Source: Silvania confinis
GTDB taxonomy: Bacteria; Pseudomonadota; Gammaproteobacteria; Enterobacterales; Enterobacteriaceae
Direction of reading: 5' to 3'
DNA: 64,000 nt
NCBI RefSeq assembly: GCF_025564085.1
Contig: NZ_JAMGZJ010000078.1
Coordinates: 434,001 to 498,000 of the forward strand
Position 1 is the first letter of the stretch, and each line of letters begins with the position of its first letter. This document shows, one piece after another, positions 45,501 through 55,092 of this stretch. The notes below the pieces were generated by a model. The model was given only the letters and a program-made list of their open reading frames with translations. It was not told the origin of the DNA and did no database searches. The position numbers and the translations under genes are program-made.

Positions 45501-46468
45501 CCTTCATAAATGCCGCGGCCGTTGGAGGCTTTACCAATGGCGTGGATCGCCTGCTGGTACGAGACCATATAGGCCTGCGCGTCGGCGGCGGTCAGGGCCG
45601 CTTCGCCCAGCATGTCGTAAGAGTAGCGGAAGCCTTTATCTTCCAGCTTGCGCGCGTTGGCCAGCGCTTCGGCGATGGTTTCCCCGGTGACGAACTGCTC
45701 GCCCATCAGGCGCATCGCCATGTCCACGCCTTTACGGATCAGCGGCTCGCCGCTCTTGCCGATAATGCGGTTCAGGGAGCGGGAGAGGCTGGCTTCGTTA
45801 TGGGTTGAGACCAGTTTGCCGGTAAACAGCAGCCCCCAGGTGGCGGCGTTAACGAACAGCGACGGGCTGCGGCCAATGTGTGAATGCCAGTTGCCGTTGC
45901 TGATTTTGTCGCGGATCAGGGCGTCGCGGGTGGCTTTGTCCGGGATACGCAGCAGCGCTTCCGCCAGACACATCAGGGCCACGCCCTCCTGCGAGGAAAG
46001 CGAGAATTCCTGCAGCAGGCTCTGCACCATACCGGCACGGCCGGAGGCATTTTTTTGGCTGCGCAGCTTGTCGGCCAGATCGTAAGCCAGCTTGTGGGCC
46101 TGGGTGGCTATCGGCTCTGGCAGACGCGCCTGCTCGAGTAGCATCGGTACGGCGTCGGTTTCTGCCCGGCGGTACGCGGCGGTAATGGCGGCACGGCTGA
46201 CCGACTGGGGCAGGATCTGTTCGGCAAAATCGAGGAACGGCGGGTGGATCTCGTCGGCCGCATCGTTCGACTCGTCGCTTTCATTGGCAGCACCGGACAG
46301 CAGGGCAGGCAGCTCTGGCAACGCGTCGTCGCTCTCCAGCTTTTCCAGATAGTTGAAGATCGCCTGCTTAATGAGCCAGTGTGGCGTGCGGTCGATGCGC
46401 GTGGCTGCCGATTTAATCCGTTCGCGGGTGGCGTCATCCAGCTTAACCCCCATGGTGGTCATACCCAT
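42509..46468 (-). CDS. putA: trifunctional proline dehydrogenase/P5C dehydrogenase/repressor PutA
   Basis: 1319 residues (E. coli 1320). Ribbon-helix-helix DNA-binding domain at about 1-47 (MGVKLDDATRERIKSAATRI). FAD-dependent proline dehydrogenase barrel at about 260-570 (RLMIRLVKGAYWDSEIKRAQ, PQFATHNAHT). NAD-dependent aldehyde dehydrogenase at about 650-1110 (CISPWNFPLAIFTGQIAAAL, GETGGMNAMIVD-type ETGG, SAFDSAGQRCSALRVL with the catalytic Cys). A C-terminal flap follows, ending NTAAAGGNASLMTIG. It oxidises proline to glutamate at the membrane and represses put genes when proline is absent. Divergent from putP. Confidence 0.97.
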   Translation of the reverse strand: MGMTTMGVKLDDATRERIKSAATRIDRTPHWLIKQAIFNYLEKLESDDALPELPALLSGAANESDESNDAADEIHPPFLDFAEQILPQSVSRAAITAAYRRAETDAVPMLLEQARLPEPIATQAHKLAYDLADKLRSQKNASGRAGMVQSLLQEFSLSSQEGVALMCLAEALLRIPDKATRDALIRDKISNGNWHSHIGRSPSLFVNAATWGLLFTGKLVSTHNEASLSRSLNRIIGKSGEPLIRKGVDMAMRLMGEQFVTGETIAEALANARKLEDKGFRYSYDMLGEAALTAADAQAYMVSYQQAIHAIGKASNGRGIYEGPGISIKLSALHPRYSRAQYDRVMDELYPRLKSLTLLARQYDIGINIDAEEADRLEISLDLLEKLCFEPELAGWNGIGFVIQAYLKRCPFVIDYLIDLAGRSRRRLMIRLVKGAYWDSEIKRAQMDGLEGYPVYTRKVYTDVSYLACAKKLLGVPNLIYPQFATHNAHTLAAIYSLAGNNYYPGQYEFQCLHGMGEPLYEQVTGKVADGKLNRPCRIYAPVGTHETLLAYLVRRLLENGANTSFVNRIADNTLPLEELVADPVQAVEKLAAQEGTIGLPHPKIALPRELYGSERVNSAGLDLANEHRLASLSSSLLNSALQKWMARPILEQPVADGEMLAVVNPAEPKDVVGYAREASEQEVDLALNSAVNNAPIWFATPPQERAAILERAAMLMEDQMQQLIGILVREAGKTFSNAIAEVREAVDFLHYYAGQVRDDFANETHRPLGPVVCISPWNFPLAIFTGQIAAALAAGNSVLAKPAEQTPLIAAQGINILLEAGVPPGVVQLLPGRGETVGAKLTADNRVRGVMFTGSTEVASLLQRNIATRLDAQGRPTPLIAETGGMNAMIVDSSALTEQVVTDVVSSAFDSAGQRCSALRVLCLQDDIADHTLKMLRGAMAECRMGNPGRLTTDIGPVIDAEAKTNIENHIQAMRAKGRPVFQAVRENREDAREWNSGTFVAPTLIELSSFDELKKEVFGPVLHVVRYTRNNLDQLIAQINASGYGLTLGVHTRIDETIAQVTGSANVGNLYVNRNMVGAVVGVQPFGGEGLSGTGPKAGGPMYLYRLLAHRPANALGVTLARQDGQRPVDTQLKAVLIQPLEALAAWAEKRPALQALCQQYGELAQAGTQRLLPGPTGERNTWTLMPRERVLCVADNEQDTLVQLAAALATGCEVLWPEDGLHRDLAKQLPKAVTSRIAFAKTDVLAEPFDAVIYHGDSDQLRELCEQVAAREGAIISVQGFARGEENLQLERLYVERSLSVNTAAAGGNASLMTIG

Positions 46469-46889
46469 GCCAAAAACTCCTGTGATTTCTCTACCGATGA
46501 TGTGATTAACGTGGAATATCCACTATGTTGCAACTTTGTGCAACCTCGTTAAATGTGACCCGGTTTGCAAGCTGATAAATGAATGGATTGTTAGCGAGGC
46601 GTTAACCTGAATAAAGGTGTGGATTTTGCCGGGAAAGCCTGTTTTCATGCGGCACTTAACAGTTTTTAAAGGTGCAACCGCAAAAAGCGTGAGCGAGTGC
46701 AACCTCCAGGAAAGTGGTGTGAAACCGGGGATGAAAATGATGTGAATGCAGTGTTAAATCGTTTGTGTCGTGCCAGCGCATACGGCAGGATACGCGCGGC
46801 CACAGAAACAGACATCATCATCACCCCGTTCCGGTGATGGAATAACAGGCAGCCGGGAAGGCTGTCGAACAAATTTGCGGAGTATTTAA
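46469..46889. promoter_or_regulatory. putA-putP divergent control region with four GTTGCA operators
   Basis: The PutA ribbon-helix-helix operator GTTGCA occurs at 46527-46532 and in inverted orientation (TGCAAC) at 46539-46544, 46673-46678 and 46698-46703. The first two form an inverted pair near putA; the other two lie toward putP. This matches the known E. coli and Salmonella put layout, in which several GTTGCA sites lie between the genes. No coding region is seen. Confidence 0.82.
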
Positions 46890-48398
46890 ATGGCAATTAG
46901 CACACCGATGCTGGTGACATTTCTTATCTATATTTTTGGCATGATCCTGATCGGGTTCCTTGCATGGCGTTCGACCAAAAACTTTGACGACTATATCCTC
47001 GGTGGGCGCAGCCTCGGGCCGGTGGTGACCGCGTTGTCTGCTGGCGCATCCGACATGAGCGGCTGGCTGCTGATGGGGCTGCCTGGCGCGATCTTCATCT
47101 CCGGTATCTCGGAAAGCTGGATCGCCATCGGCCTGACCGTCGGGGCATGGATCAACTGGAAGCTGGTGGCCGGGCGTCTGCGCGTGCACACCGAAGCCAA
47201 CAACAACGCCCTGACCCTGCCGGACTATTTCACCGGCCGTTTCGAAGATAAAAGTCGCGTTCTGCGCATTATCTCGGCGGTAGTGATTCTGGTGTTCTTC
47301 ACCATCTACTGTGCCTCCGGCATCGTGGCGGGTGCGCGTCTGTTCGAAAGTACCTTCGGCATGAGCTACGAAACCGCACTCTGGGCGGGTGCCGCGGCGA
47401 CGATCCTCTATACCTTCGTCGGTGGGTTCCTGGCGGTGAGCTGGACCGATACCGTGCAGGCCAGCCTGATGATTTTTGCCCTGATCCTGACCCCGGTGAT
47501 AGTGATTATGTCCGTGGGCGGTCTGAGCGATTCGATGGCGGTTATCCAGCAGAAGAGCATCGAAAACGTCGATATGCTGAAAGGCCTGAACTTCGTGGCG
47601 ATTGTCTCGCTGATGGGCTGGGGGCTGGGCTACTTCGGTCAGCCGCACATTCTGGCGCGCTTTATGGCGGCGGACTCGCATCACACCATCGTGCATGCCC
47701 GTCGTATCAGCATGGCGTGGATGATCCTCTGCCTGGCGGGTGCCTGCGCAGTGGGCTTCTTCGGTATCGCCTACTTCAACAATAACCCGGCACAGGCCGG
47801 TGCGGTGAACCAGAACGCCGAGCGCGTGTTTATCGAGCTGGCGCAGATCCTGTTCAACCCGTGGATTGCCGGGATCCTGCTGTCTGCCATTCTCGCGGCG
47901 GTGATGTCGACTCTGAGCTGCCAGCTGCTGGTCTGCTCCAGTGCGATCACCGAAGATCTGTACAAAGCCTTCCTGCGTAAACACGCCAGCCAGAAAGAGC
48001 TGGTGTGGGTAGGGCGCTTTATGGTGTTGCTGGTGGCGCTGGTCTCGATTGCGCTGGCGGCGAACCCGGAAAACCGGGTGCTGGGTCTGGTGAGCTATGC
48101 CTGGGCAGGCTTTGGCGCGGCCTTTGGTCCGGTAGTGCTGTTCTCGGTGCTGTGGTCACGCATGACCCGCAACGGCGCGCTGGCGGGGATGATTATCGGT
48201 GCGGTGACGGTGATCGTCTGGAAACAGTTCGCCTGGCTGGGCCTGTACGAAATCATTCCAGGCTTTATCTTCGGCAGCATCGGCATTGTGGTGTTCAGCC
48301 TGTTGGGCAAAGCCCCGTCTGCAACGATGCAGAAACGCTTTGCTGAAGCGGATGCGCATTACCACAGCGCCCCGCCAACGAAGTTACAGGCCGAATAA
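46890..48398 (+). CDS. putP: sodium/proline symporter PutP
   Basis: 502 residues, identical in length to E. coli PutP. Sodium:solute symporter (SSS) family with about 13 membrane helices. FLAWRSTKNFDDYILGGRSLGPVVTALSAGASDMSGWLLMGLPGA covers the Na+ and proline site (Asp55 region), with GWGLGYFGQPHILARFMAA and LSAILAAVMSTLSCQLLVCSSAITEDLY later. It imports proline for PutA. Confidence 0.97.
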   Translation: MAISTPMLVTFLIYIFGMILIGFLAWRSTKNFDDYILGGRSLGPVVTALSAGASDMSGWLLMGLPGAIFISGISESWIAIGLTVGAWINWKLVAGRLRVHTEANNNALTLPDYFTGRFEDKSRVLRIISAVVILVFFTIYCASGIVAGARLFESTFGMSYETALWAGAAATILYTFVGGFLAVSWTDTVQASLMIFALILTPVIVIMSVGGLSDSMAVIQQKSIENVDMLKGLNFVAIVSLMGWGLGYFGQPHILARFMAADSHHTIVHARRISMAWMILCLAGACAVGFFGIAYFNNNPAQAGAVNQNAERVFIELAQILFNPWIAGILLSAILAAVMSTLSCQLLVCSSAITEDLYKAFLRKHASQKELVWVGRFMVLLVALVSIALAANPENRVLGLVSYAWAGFGAAFGPVVLFSVLWSRMTRNGALAGMIIGAVTVIVWKQFAWLGLYEIIPGFIFGSIGIVVFSLLGKAPSATMQKRFAEADAHYHSAPPTKLQAE

Positions 48399-48415
48399 GT
48401 GTAAGACAGGCTACA

Positions 48416-48439
48416 AGCCGGGCTCGCCCGGCTTTTTTT
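48416..48439 (+). terminator. terminator after putP
   Basis: The 8-base arms AGCCGGGC and GCCCGGCT are followed by seven T, 18 bases beyond the putP stop. Confidence 0.88.
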
Positions 48440-48503
48440 ATTGCTAAATTCCGTGATTTACGCTGATATCGCTGTGCTAAAAAAACAATGAGGATAGCGA
48501 AGT

Positions 48504-48923
48504 ATGATAATTAAAACAGGGCTGATAGCGGCGGCATTACTGATGCTGGCAGGCTGCAACGCACCATCGCAAACCCGTGCGGACGCCACCTGCAAAGCCG
48601 ACAACCAGATGCAGCAGACCACGCTCTATTTTGGCCTGAACCGCCCGGCAGGGGAGGCGATCACTGGTCAGGAGTGGCAGCAGTTTGTCGATCAGGACGT
48701 GACGCCGCGTTTTCGCGATGGCTTAACGGTGTTTGACGCACGAGGTCAGTGGCTGGGCAACGACGGGAAAGTGGCGCGCGAGTCGAGCAAGGCGCTGATG
48801 CTGATCCACGGCAAAGATGCCCGCAGCGAAAGCAATATTGAAGCGTTACGCGGCGTGTATAAGCAGCGCTTCGCCCAGGAATCGGTGATGCGCGTAGACC
48901 AGCCGGTGTGCGTGCAGTTTTAA
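48504..48923 (+). CDS. DUF3574 family lipoprotein
   Basis: 139 residues. Lipobox MLAGC near residue 18. The mature part carries the DUF3574 pattern: TTLYFGLNRPAGEAITGQEWQQFVDQDVTPRFRDGLTVFDARGQW, then SKALMLIHGKDARSESNIEALRGVYKQRFAQESVMRV. The function of the family is unknown. Its own start follows an AGGA ribosome site. Confidence 0.8.
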   Translation: MIIKTGLIAAALLMLAGCNAPSQTRADATCKADNQMQQTTLYFGLNRPAGEAITGQEWQQFVDQDVTPRFRDGLTVFDARGQWLGNDGKVARESSKALMLIHGKDARSESNIEALRGVYKQRFAQESVMRVDQPVCVQF

Positions 48924-48925
48924 AC

Positions 48926-48995
48926 CCGCCCGGCGGCGCTGCGCTTGCACGGGCCTACGATTTTGTAGGCCGGGTAAGCGACAGCGCCACCCGGC
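48926..48995. repeat. REP/BIME pair between DUF3574 gene and nupC-like gene
   Basis: Two REP-like units in opposite orientation: CCCGGCGGCGCTGCGCTTGC with GGGCCTACG, then TAGGCCGGGTAAGCGACAGCGCCACCCGGC. They fill the gap between two convergent genes. Confidence 0.8.
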
Positions 48996-49002
48996 ATTAA
49001 AA

Positions 49003-50187
49003 TTACAGTACTAATCCTGCAAAGCTCGCCGACAGCAGGCTCACCAGCGTCGCGCCGTACACCAGGCGCAGACCAAAGCGTGACACCACGTTGCCTTGCT
49101 GCTCGTTCAGACCTTTAATCGCCCCGGCGACAATGCCGATCGAGGCAAAGTTCGCGAACGACACCAGGAACACCGACAGAATGCCCAGCCCGCGCGGGGT
49201 CATCTGCGCGGCAATCTTCTGCAGTTCGATCATCGCCACAAACTCGTTGGCCACAAGCTTAGTTGCCATAATCCCGCCCGCATGCAGAGCATCGCTCAGG
49301 GGGATCCCCACCAGCCACGCCAGCGGATAAAACACGTAACCGAGGATCTGCTGGAAGCTTAAGCCGAACACGCTGGAGAACAGGGCGTTAACGGCGCTAA
49401 TCAGGGCGATAAACCCGATCAGCATCGCCAGAATAATCATCGCCACTTTAAAACCAGCCAGAATATATTCCCCGAGCATCTCGAAGAAACTCTGGGATTC
49501 GTGCATTTTCTCCAGCTTAATTTCCGGCTCCGCTTCCGGGCGGGTCGGGTTAATAATCGTCAGGATGATAAAGGTGCTGAACATATTCAGGATCAGCGCC
49601 GCGACCACATATTTGGCCTCGAGCATCGTCATATAGGCGCCAACAATCGACAGCGATACCGTCGACATGGCGGTGGCAGCCATGGTGAACATGCGACGTG
49701 GCGACAGATCCCCCAGCACCCCTTTGTAGGCGATAAAGTTTTCCGACTGGCCCAGCGTCAGCGAGCTGATGGCGTTAAACGACTCGAGCTTGCCCATGCC
49801 GTTGACCTTCGACAGCAGAGTGCCGACCACGCGAATAATCACCGGCAGGATCCGCCAGTGCTGCAGAATACCGATCAGCGCGGAAATAAAGATAATTGGA
49901 CACAGCACGCCGAGGAAAATAAACGCCAGCCCTTTTTCACCCATCCCGCCAAACACAAAGTTGGTCCCTTCGGCGGCATATTTCAGCAGCGATTCGAAGA
50001 AGCCCGAGACGTACTGAATAACAAACAGCCCACTTTCGGCGTGCAGGAAAAAGAACGCCAGTGCAATTTCAATCACGATAAGTTGAATGACGTAGCGAAT
50101 GCGAATGTGACGGCGGTCAAAACTGACCAGCCAGGCAAGGGCGAGGATCACCACCAGCGCCAGCAAGAAATGCAAAAAGTTATACAT
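49003..50187 (-). CDS. NupC-type concentrative nucleoside transporter
   Basis: 394 residues, CNT family, clearly NupC-like: [134 protein letters not shown], and [36 protein letters not shown]. It moves nucleosides with protons. E. coli nupC lies elsewhere (near mntH), so this is probably an additional paralogue. Confidence 0.92.
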   Translation of the reverse strand: MYNFLHFLLALVVILALAWLVSFDRRHIRIRYVIQLIVIEIALAFFFLHAESGLFVIQYVSGFFESLLKYAAEGTNFVFGGMGEKGLAFIFLGVLCPIIFISALIGILQHWRILPVIIRVVGTLLSKVNGMGKLESFNAISSLTLGQSENFIAYKGVLGDLSPRRMFTMAATAMSTVSLSIVGAYMTMLEAKYVVAALILNMFSTFIILTIINPTRPEAEPEIKLEKMHESQSFFEMLGEYILAGFKVAMIILAMLIGFIALISAVNALFSSVFGLSFQQILGYVFYPLAWLVGIPLSDALHAGGIMATKLVANEFVAMIELQKIAAQMTPRGLGILSVFLVSFANFASIGIVAGAIKGLNEQQGNVVSRFGLRLVYGATLVSLLSASFAGLVL

Positions 50188-50364
50188 GGTTGATTTTCAG
50201 CAGATTAGAAAGGCGCTTATTTAGCCACAGGCAGATGTTAGCGTAAATGGGCATTTACGTTAAAACCTACAAACCTTTTAGTCACAGGGGTAATTATTTC
50301 GCCGCCAGGGGTTTACATCCTGTCATTAAAACATCGCATATTTCACTTGTGTTTCTTATTGCCG

Positions 50365-50382
50365 TAATGATAATCACTATCA
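50365..50382 (+). promoter_or_regulatory. Fur box upstream of efeUOB
   Basis: TAATGATAATCACTATCA matches the core of the Fur consensus and lies about 57 bases before the efeU start codon. E. coli efeUOB is repressed by Fur and induced at low pH through CpxAR. A 60-codon frame through this region is not a gene. Confidence 0.78.
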
Positions 50383-50438
50383 CAAGAATTTACTTTTCTT
50401 TGCATCAGTTGACCGCGATAAACATTTAAGGTGTCGGC

Positions 50439-51272
50439 ATGTTTGTTCCATTTCTCATTATGTTACGTGAAGGCCTCGAAGCGGCCTTGATTGTCAGCCT
50501 GATCGCCAGTTATCTGAAACGTACCCAGCGCGGCCGCTGGATTGGCGTGATGTGGATTGGCGTGTTCCTCGCCGCCGCCCTCTGTCTGGGGCTGGGGATT
50601 GCGATCAACGAAACCACCGGCGAGTTCCCGCAAAAAGAGCAGGAGCTGTTCGAAGGGATCGTGGCGCTGATTGCGGTGGTGATCCTCACCTGGATGGTGT
50701 TCTGGATGCGCAAAGTGTCGCGCAACGTCAAGGTTCAGCTCGAGCAGGCCGTCGACAGCGCCCTGGCGAAGGGCAACCATCACGGCTGGGCGCTGATTCT
50801 GATGGTCTTTTTCGCCGTCGCGCGTGAAGGGCTGGAGTCGGTGTTCTTCCTGCTGGCGGCATTCCAGCAGGACGTGGGGATCTGGCCGCCGATCGGCGCG
50901 TTACTGGGGCTGGCAACGGCCGTGGTGCTCGGCTTTCTGCTGTACTGGGGCGGAATTCGCCTCAACCTGGGCGCGTTCTTTAAATGGACCAGCCTGTTTA
51001 TTCTGCTGGTGGCAGCCGGGCTGGCGGCAGGGGCGATCCGCGCCTTCCATGAAGCCGGTCTGTGGAACCATTTCCAGGATGTGGCTTTCGATCTGAGCAA
51101 CATTCTCTCCACCCATTCGTTAACCGGGACGCTGCTGGAAGGTATTTTCGGCTATCAGGAAACGCCGAGCATCAGCGAAGTGGCGGTTTACTTTATCTAT
51201 CTGATCCCGGCGCTGGTGCTGTTTTGTCTGCCACCGCGCGCCAGCACTCAGGCTTCGGGCATTTCGCGCTAA
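50439..51272 (+). CDS. efeU: ferrous iron permease EfeU
   Basis: 277 residues with seven predicted membrane helices; Ftr1/EfeU family. The two REGLE iron-binding motifs are both intact: MLREGLEAALIVSLI at the N-terminus and FAVAREGLESVFFLLAAF near residue 125. It carries ferrous iron across the inner membrane. In E. coli K-12 the gene is frameshifted; here it reads through. First gene of efeUOB. Confidence 0.95.
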   Translation: MFVPFLIMLREGLEAALIVSLIASYLKRTQRGRWIGVMWIGVFLAAALCLGLGIAINETTGEFPQKEQELFEGIVALIAVVILTWMVFWMRKVSRNVKVQLEQAVDSALAKGNHHGWALILMVFFAVAREGLESVFFLLAAFQQDVGIWPPIGALLGLATAVVLGFLLYWGGIRLNLGAFFKWTSLFILLVAAGLAAGAIRAFHEAGLWNHFQDVAFDLSNILSTHSLTGTLLEGIFGYQETPSISEVAVYFIYLIPALVLFCLPPRASTQASGISR

Positions 51273-51316
51273 CGTGCCCAGTGTAGTTACAACATACTTA
51301 AGAAAAGGGAAGGGTC

Positions 51317-52444
51317 ATGGCTATTCATTTTCGTCGTAGTGCGTTACAGGCTGGCATTGCCGTACTGCTGTCTTCTGCGTTTTCGGTCCAGGCGGCGGAT
51401 GTGCCGCAGGTGAAAGTCACCGTCACCGATAAACAGTGTGAGCCGATGAGCATCACCGTTAACAGCGGTAAAACTCAGTTCATCATCCAGAACCACAGCC
51501 AGAAAGCACTGGAGTGGGAGATCCTCAAAGGGGTGATGGTGGTGGAGGAGCGTGAGAACATCGCCCCGGGCTTTAGCCAGAAGATGACCGCCAACCTGCA
51601 GCCGGGCGAATATGATATGACCTGTGGTCTGTTGACCAACCCGAAAGGCAAGCTGATCGTCAAAGGTGAAGCTACCGCCGATGCCGCCAAGGGCGAAGCC
51701 CTGCTGAGCCTCGGCGAGGCGATCACCGCCTATAAAGCCTACGTCACCAAAGAGACGGCGGATCTGGTTGCTGGCACCAAAGCCTTTACCGACGCGGTGA
51801 AAGCGGGCGATATCGAGAAAGCCAAATCCCTGTACGCGCCGACGCGCCAGCACTATGAGCGTATCGAACCGATTGCCGAGCTGTTCTCCGATCTCGACGG
51901 CAGCATCGATGCCCGTGAAGATGACTACGAGCAGAAAGCCGCCGATCCGAAATTCACCGGCTTCCACCGCCTGGAAAAAGCCCTGTTTGGCGATAACTCC
52001 ACCAAAGGGATGGAGCAGTACGCTGAGCAACTAAACAGCGACGTGCTGGATCTGCAAAAACGCATCAGCGAGCTGGCCTTCCCACCGTCAAAAGTGGTCG
52101 GTGGCGCGGCCGGTCTGATTGAGGAAGTGGCCGCCAGCAAAATCAGCGGTGAAGAAGACCGCTACAGCCACACCGATCTGTGGGATTTCCAGGCCAACAT
52201 CGAAGGCGCACAGAAGATTGTTGACCTGCTGCGTCCCCAGCTGCAAAAAGATAACAGCGCGCTGCTGGCCAAAGTGGATGCCAACTTCAAGAAAGTGACC
52301 ACCATTCTGGCCAAGTATCGCACCAAAGACGGTTTTGAAACCTACGATAAGCTGACCGATGCCGACCGTAACGCGCTGAAAGGGCCAATCACCACCCTGG
52401 CAGAAGATCTGGCGCAGCTGCGCGGCGTTCTGGGTCTGGACTAA
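51317..52444 (+). CDS. efeO: periplasmic iron uptake protein EfeO
   Basis: 375 residues, the E. coli EfeO length. Signal peptide to about residue 26 (FSVQA). An N-terminal cupredoxin-like domain (about 30-115, [20 protein letters not shown]) precedes an imelysin/M75 domain (about 130-370) with the HxxE motif in [14 protein letters not shown]. It takes part in handing iron to EfeU. It is 44 bases after efeU and five before efeB. Confidence 0.95.
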   Translation: MAIHFRRSALQAGIAVLLSSAFSVQAADVPQVKVTVTDKQCEPMSITVNSGKTQFIIQNHSQKALEWEILKGVMVVEERENIAPGFSQKMTANLQPGEYDMTCGLLTNPKGKLIVKGEATADAAKGEALLSLGEAITAYKAYVTKETADLVAGTKAFTDAVKAGDIEKAKSLYAPTRQHYERIEPIAELFSDLDGSIDAREDDYEQKAADPKFTGFHRLEKALFGDNSTKGMEQYAEQLNSDVLDLQKRISELAFPPSKVVGGAAGLIEEVAASKISGEEDRYSHTDLWDFQANIEGAQKIVDLLRPQLQKDNSALLAKVDANFKKVTTILAKYRTKDGFETYDKLTDADRNALKGPITTLAEDLAQLRGVLGLD

Positions 52445-52449
52445 GCACC

Positions 52450-53733
52450 ATGAACAAGCACGATGACAATGACGTTGCTGAACCTTCACGACGTCGGTTG
52501 CTGAAAGGGGTCGGGGTGCTTGGCGGCGCCCTGGCCCTCGCCGGCGGCTGTCCGGTGGCGCATGCGGCCAAGCCGCAGAGCGCCCCGGGCACGCTCTCCC
52601 CGGATGCGCGGATGGAAACGCAGCCGTTTTACGGGCCGCATCAGGCCGGGATTTTAACCCCCCAGCAGGCGTCGATGATGCTGGTGGCGTTTGATGTGCT
52701 GGCCAGCGACAAAAGCGAGCTGGAACGGTTGTTCCGCCTGCTGACCCAACGGATCGACTTTCTGACCACCGGCGGCCCGGCACCCGATACACCAAACCCG
52801 CGTATGCCGCCGATGGACTCCGGGATTCTGGGCGCCTTTATCGCCCCGGATAACCTGACCATGACGGTGTCGTTGGGGGCGTCGCTGTTTGATGCTCGCT
52901 TCGGGCTGGAAAAGCACAAACCGAACGCGCTGCAGAAGATGGTACGTTTTCCGAACGATTCGCTGGATGCGGCCCTGTGCCACGGCGATCTGCTGATCCA
53001 GATCTGCGCCAACACCCAGGATACGGTGATCCATGCCCTGCGGGACCTGATCAAGCACACCCCGGATCTGCTGAGCGTGCGCTGGAAGCGGGAAGGGTTT
53101 ATCTCTGACCACGCGGCGCGCAGCAAAGGCAAAGAGACGCCGGTGAACCTGCTCGGCTTTAAGGACGGTACCGCTAACCCGGATAGCCTCGACGCGGCGC
53201 TGATGGATAACGTGGTGTGGGTGACCGCTGACCAGGGCGAACCGGCCTGGGCGGTCGGGGGCAGCTATCAGGCGATACGTCTTATCCAGTTCCGCGTTGA
53301 GTTCTGGGATCGCACGCCGCTGAAAGAGCAGCAGACCATCTTTGGCCGCGACAAGCACAGCGGGGCACCGTTGGGGATGAAAAACGAGCACGACGTGCCC
53401 GACTACGCCCGCGATCCCGACGGTGACACTATCGCCCTCGACAGCCATATTCGTCTGGCGAACCCGCGTACCCAGGAGACACAAGCCAATCTGATGATGC
53501 GCCGGGGCTACAGCTACTCGCTGGGCGTGACCAACTCGGGTCAGCTGGATATGGGGCTGCTGTTCGTCTGCTATCAGCACGATCTGGAAAAGGGCTTTTT
53601 GGCCGTCCAGAAGCGCTTAAACGGCGAGGCGCTGGAAGAGTACATCAAGCCGATTGGCGGGGGGTATTTCTTTGCTCTGCCGGGCGTGCGCGATAAAAAC
53701 GACTGGCTCGCACAGGGTCTGCTGAAGGCCTGA
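52450..53733 (+). CDS. efeB: Tat-exported dye-decolorising peroxidase EfeB
   Basis: 427 residues. The twin-arginine signal [21 protein letters not shown] leads to the periplasm. DyP-type haem peroxidase with the distal motif GFKDGTANP (catalytic Asp) near residue 238 and a C-terminal haem-ligand region ([28 protein letters not shown]). It uses peroxide in the EfeUOB iron uptake system; iron release from haem has been proposed and disputed. Confidence 0.95.
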   Translation: MNKHDDNDVAEPSRRRLLKGVGVLGGALALAGGCPVAHAAKPQSAPGTLSPDARMETQPFYGPHQAGILTPQQASMMLVAFDVLASDKSELERLFRLLTQRIDFLTTGGPAPDTPNPRMPPMDSGILGAFIAPDNLTMTVSLGASLFDARFGLEKHKPNALQKMVRFPNDSLDAALCHGDLLIQICANTQDTVIHALRDLIKHTPDLLSVRWKREGFISDHAARSKGKETPVNLLGFKDGTANPDSLDAALMDNVVWVTADQGEPAWAVGGSYQAIRLIQFRVEFWDRTPLKEQQTIFGRDKHSGAPLGMKNEHDVPDYARDPDGDTIALDSHIRLANPRTQETQANLMMRRGYSYSLGVTNSGQLDMGLLFVCYQHDLEKGFLAVQKRLNGEALEEYIKPIGGGYFFALPGVRDKNDWLAQGLLKA

Positions 53734-53740
53734 AACCTGT

Positions 53741-53769
53741 CCCGCTCGCCCTGAGCGGGATAGATTTTT
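53741..53769 (+). terminator. terminator after efeB
   Basis: Stem CCCGCTC/GAGCGGG with loop GCCCT, followed after five bases by a T run. Confidence 0.8.
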
Positions 53770-53956
53770 TTACGCAGTCTATGCTGTTGTTATATTTCTG
53801 TAATCTTTTTACATCACACTCTCCAGAACTGTAGGACGACACTTAAAAGTTACATTCAGGTAAAATAAATGTTGCATTTATGATAAATCCTGTTGTACTT
53901 ACTTTAAGAAAGCGGTAAATACCTACGGTGATCATGAATCACTTTGGAGATCGCGA

Positions 53957-55018
53957 ATGGTTGGGTCCTGTACTGGACATGATAAACGAAACAACCGCAG
54001 CACCCGGCGCGGAGGCCCCACCTCCGGCAGCGATCTCTTCACCACAAAATCCTCTCCCTCCACAGCGCATCCTGATTTTTCCGACTCGCCGAATGGTGAG
54101 CATAGCAATTCGGTCGAGTCTCTTAACCAAGTAAGCTCAGGCTTAGAAGGAAGCCAACCCTCAGATGTTCGTTCGCCTAATCGCGCCGATGGCGCGAGTG
54201 ATGAATACCAACAACTCAAGGTGCTATCCATGGGAAGACAAAAAGCAGTGATCAAAGCTCGTCGCGAAGCAAAACGTGTGCTGAGACGGGATTCACGCAG
54301 CCATAAACAGCGTGAAGAAGAATCGGTCACCTCGCTTGTGCAGATGAGTGGCGTAGAAGCAATTGGCATGGCGCGGGACAGCCGTGATATGTCCGCAATT
54401 GCCCCACGCAATGACGCTCAGGCGCAGTACCTGAATGCTATCGAGAGTAAGTCGCTTATTTTCGCCACCGGTGAAGCCGGATGCGGGAAGACCTGGATAA
54501 GTGCAGCCAAAGCGGCAGAAGCTCTGATTCATAAGGATGTCGAGAAGATTATTGTCACCCGTCCGGTTCTGCAGGCCGATGAAGATCTCGGCTTCCTGCC
54601 CGGAGATATTTCGGAGAAGTTTGCGCCGTACTTCCGGCCCGTCTATGACGTGCTGGTGAAGCGACTTGGTGCATCCTTTATGCAGTACTGCCTGCGCCCT
54701 GAAATCGGTAAGGTAGAAATTGCGCCGTTCGCCTATATGCGCGGACGTACATTTGAAAATGCAGTTGTGATTCTCGACGAGGCTCAGAACGTAACTGCTG
54801 CGCAGATGAAGATGTTTTTAACGCGCCTCGGGGAAAACGTTACGGTCATCGTTAACGGCGATATTACTCAGTGTGACCTGCCAGGCGGTGTAAAATCCGG
54901 CCTGAGCGATGCGCTGGCACGTTTTGTTGAAGATGATATGGTCGGAATTGTGCAGTTTACCAAAGACGACTGCGTGCGCTCGGCACTGTGCCAGCGGACC
55001 CTGAACGCCTACTATTGA
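53957..55018 (+). CDS. phoH: phosphate starvation-inducible ATPase PhoH
   Basis: 353 residues from the ATG at 53957, which has GGAGA seven bases upstream. An internal ATG at 54230 (MGRQKAVIKARREAK), with AAGGTG upstream, would give the 262-residue form that contains the whole PhoH domain. Walker A is FATGEAGCGKTWIS, Walker B is VVILDEAQN, with TRPVLQADEDLGFLPGD between them. The first 91 residues are Ser/Asn/Arg-rich and look disordered. As far as I recall, E. coli PhoH is annotated with a similar extension. Which start is used is uncertain. PhoH-type ATPases are linked to RNA handling and phosphate stress. Confidence 0.9.
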   Translation: MVGSCTGHDKRNNRSTRRGGPTSGSDLFTTKSSPSTAHPDFSDSPNGEHSNSVESLNQVSSGLEGSQPSDVRSPNRADGASDEYQQLKVLSMGRQKAVIKARREAKRVLRRDSRSHKQREEESVTSLVQMSGVEAIGMARDSRDMSAIAPRNDAQAQYLNAIESKSLIFATGEAGCGKTWISAAKAAEALIHKDVEKIIVTRPVLQADEDLGFLPGDISEKFAPYFRPVYDVLVKRLGASFMQYCLRPEIGKVEIAPFAYMRGRTFENAVVILDEAQNVTAAQMKMFLTRLGENVTVIVNGDITQCDLPGGVKSGLSDALARFVEDDMVGIVQFTKDDCVRSALCQRTLNAYY

Positions 55019-55033
55019 GTTGAATAAGTTGTG

Positions 55034-55062
55034 CAAAGCCCGGGAAACCGGGCTTTGTTTTT
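55034..55062 (+). terminator. terminator after phoH
   Basis: CAAAGCCCGG-GAAA-CCGGGCTTTG, a 10-base stem with a GNRA-type loop, is followed by TTTTT. Confidence 0.88.
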
Positions 55063-55092
55063 GGTGCGAAGCCGCCACCCGACACACAGACG

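Noticed and set aside
50247-50429. 60-codon hydrophobic frame before efeU
   Set aside because: It covers the Fur box and promoter of efeU and has no ribosome site or recognisable family.
53797-53817. Possible Pho box before phoH (CTGTAAT followed by a TTACATC-like half)
   Set aside because: Only one half resembles CTGTCAT; the second half matches at about four of seven bases, too weak to call.
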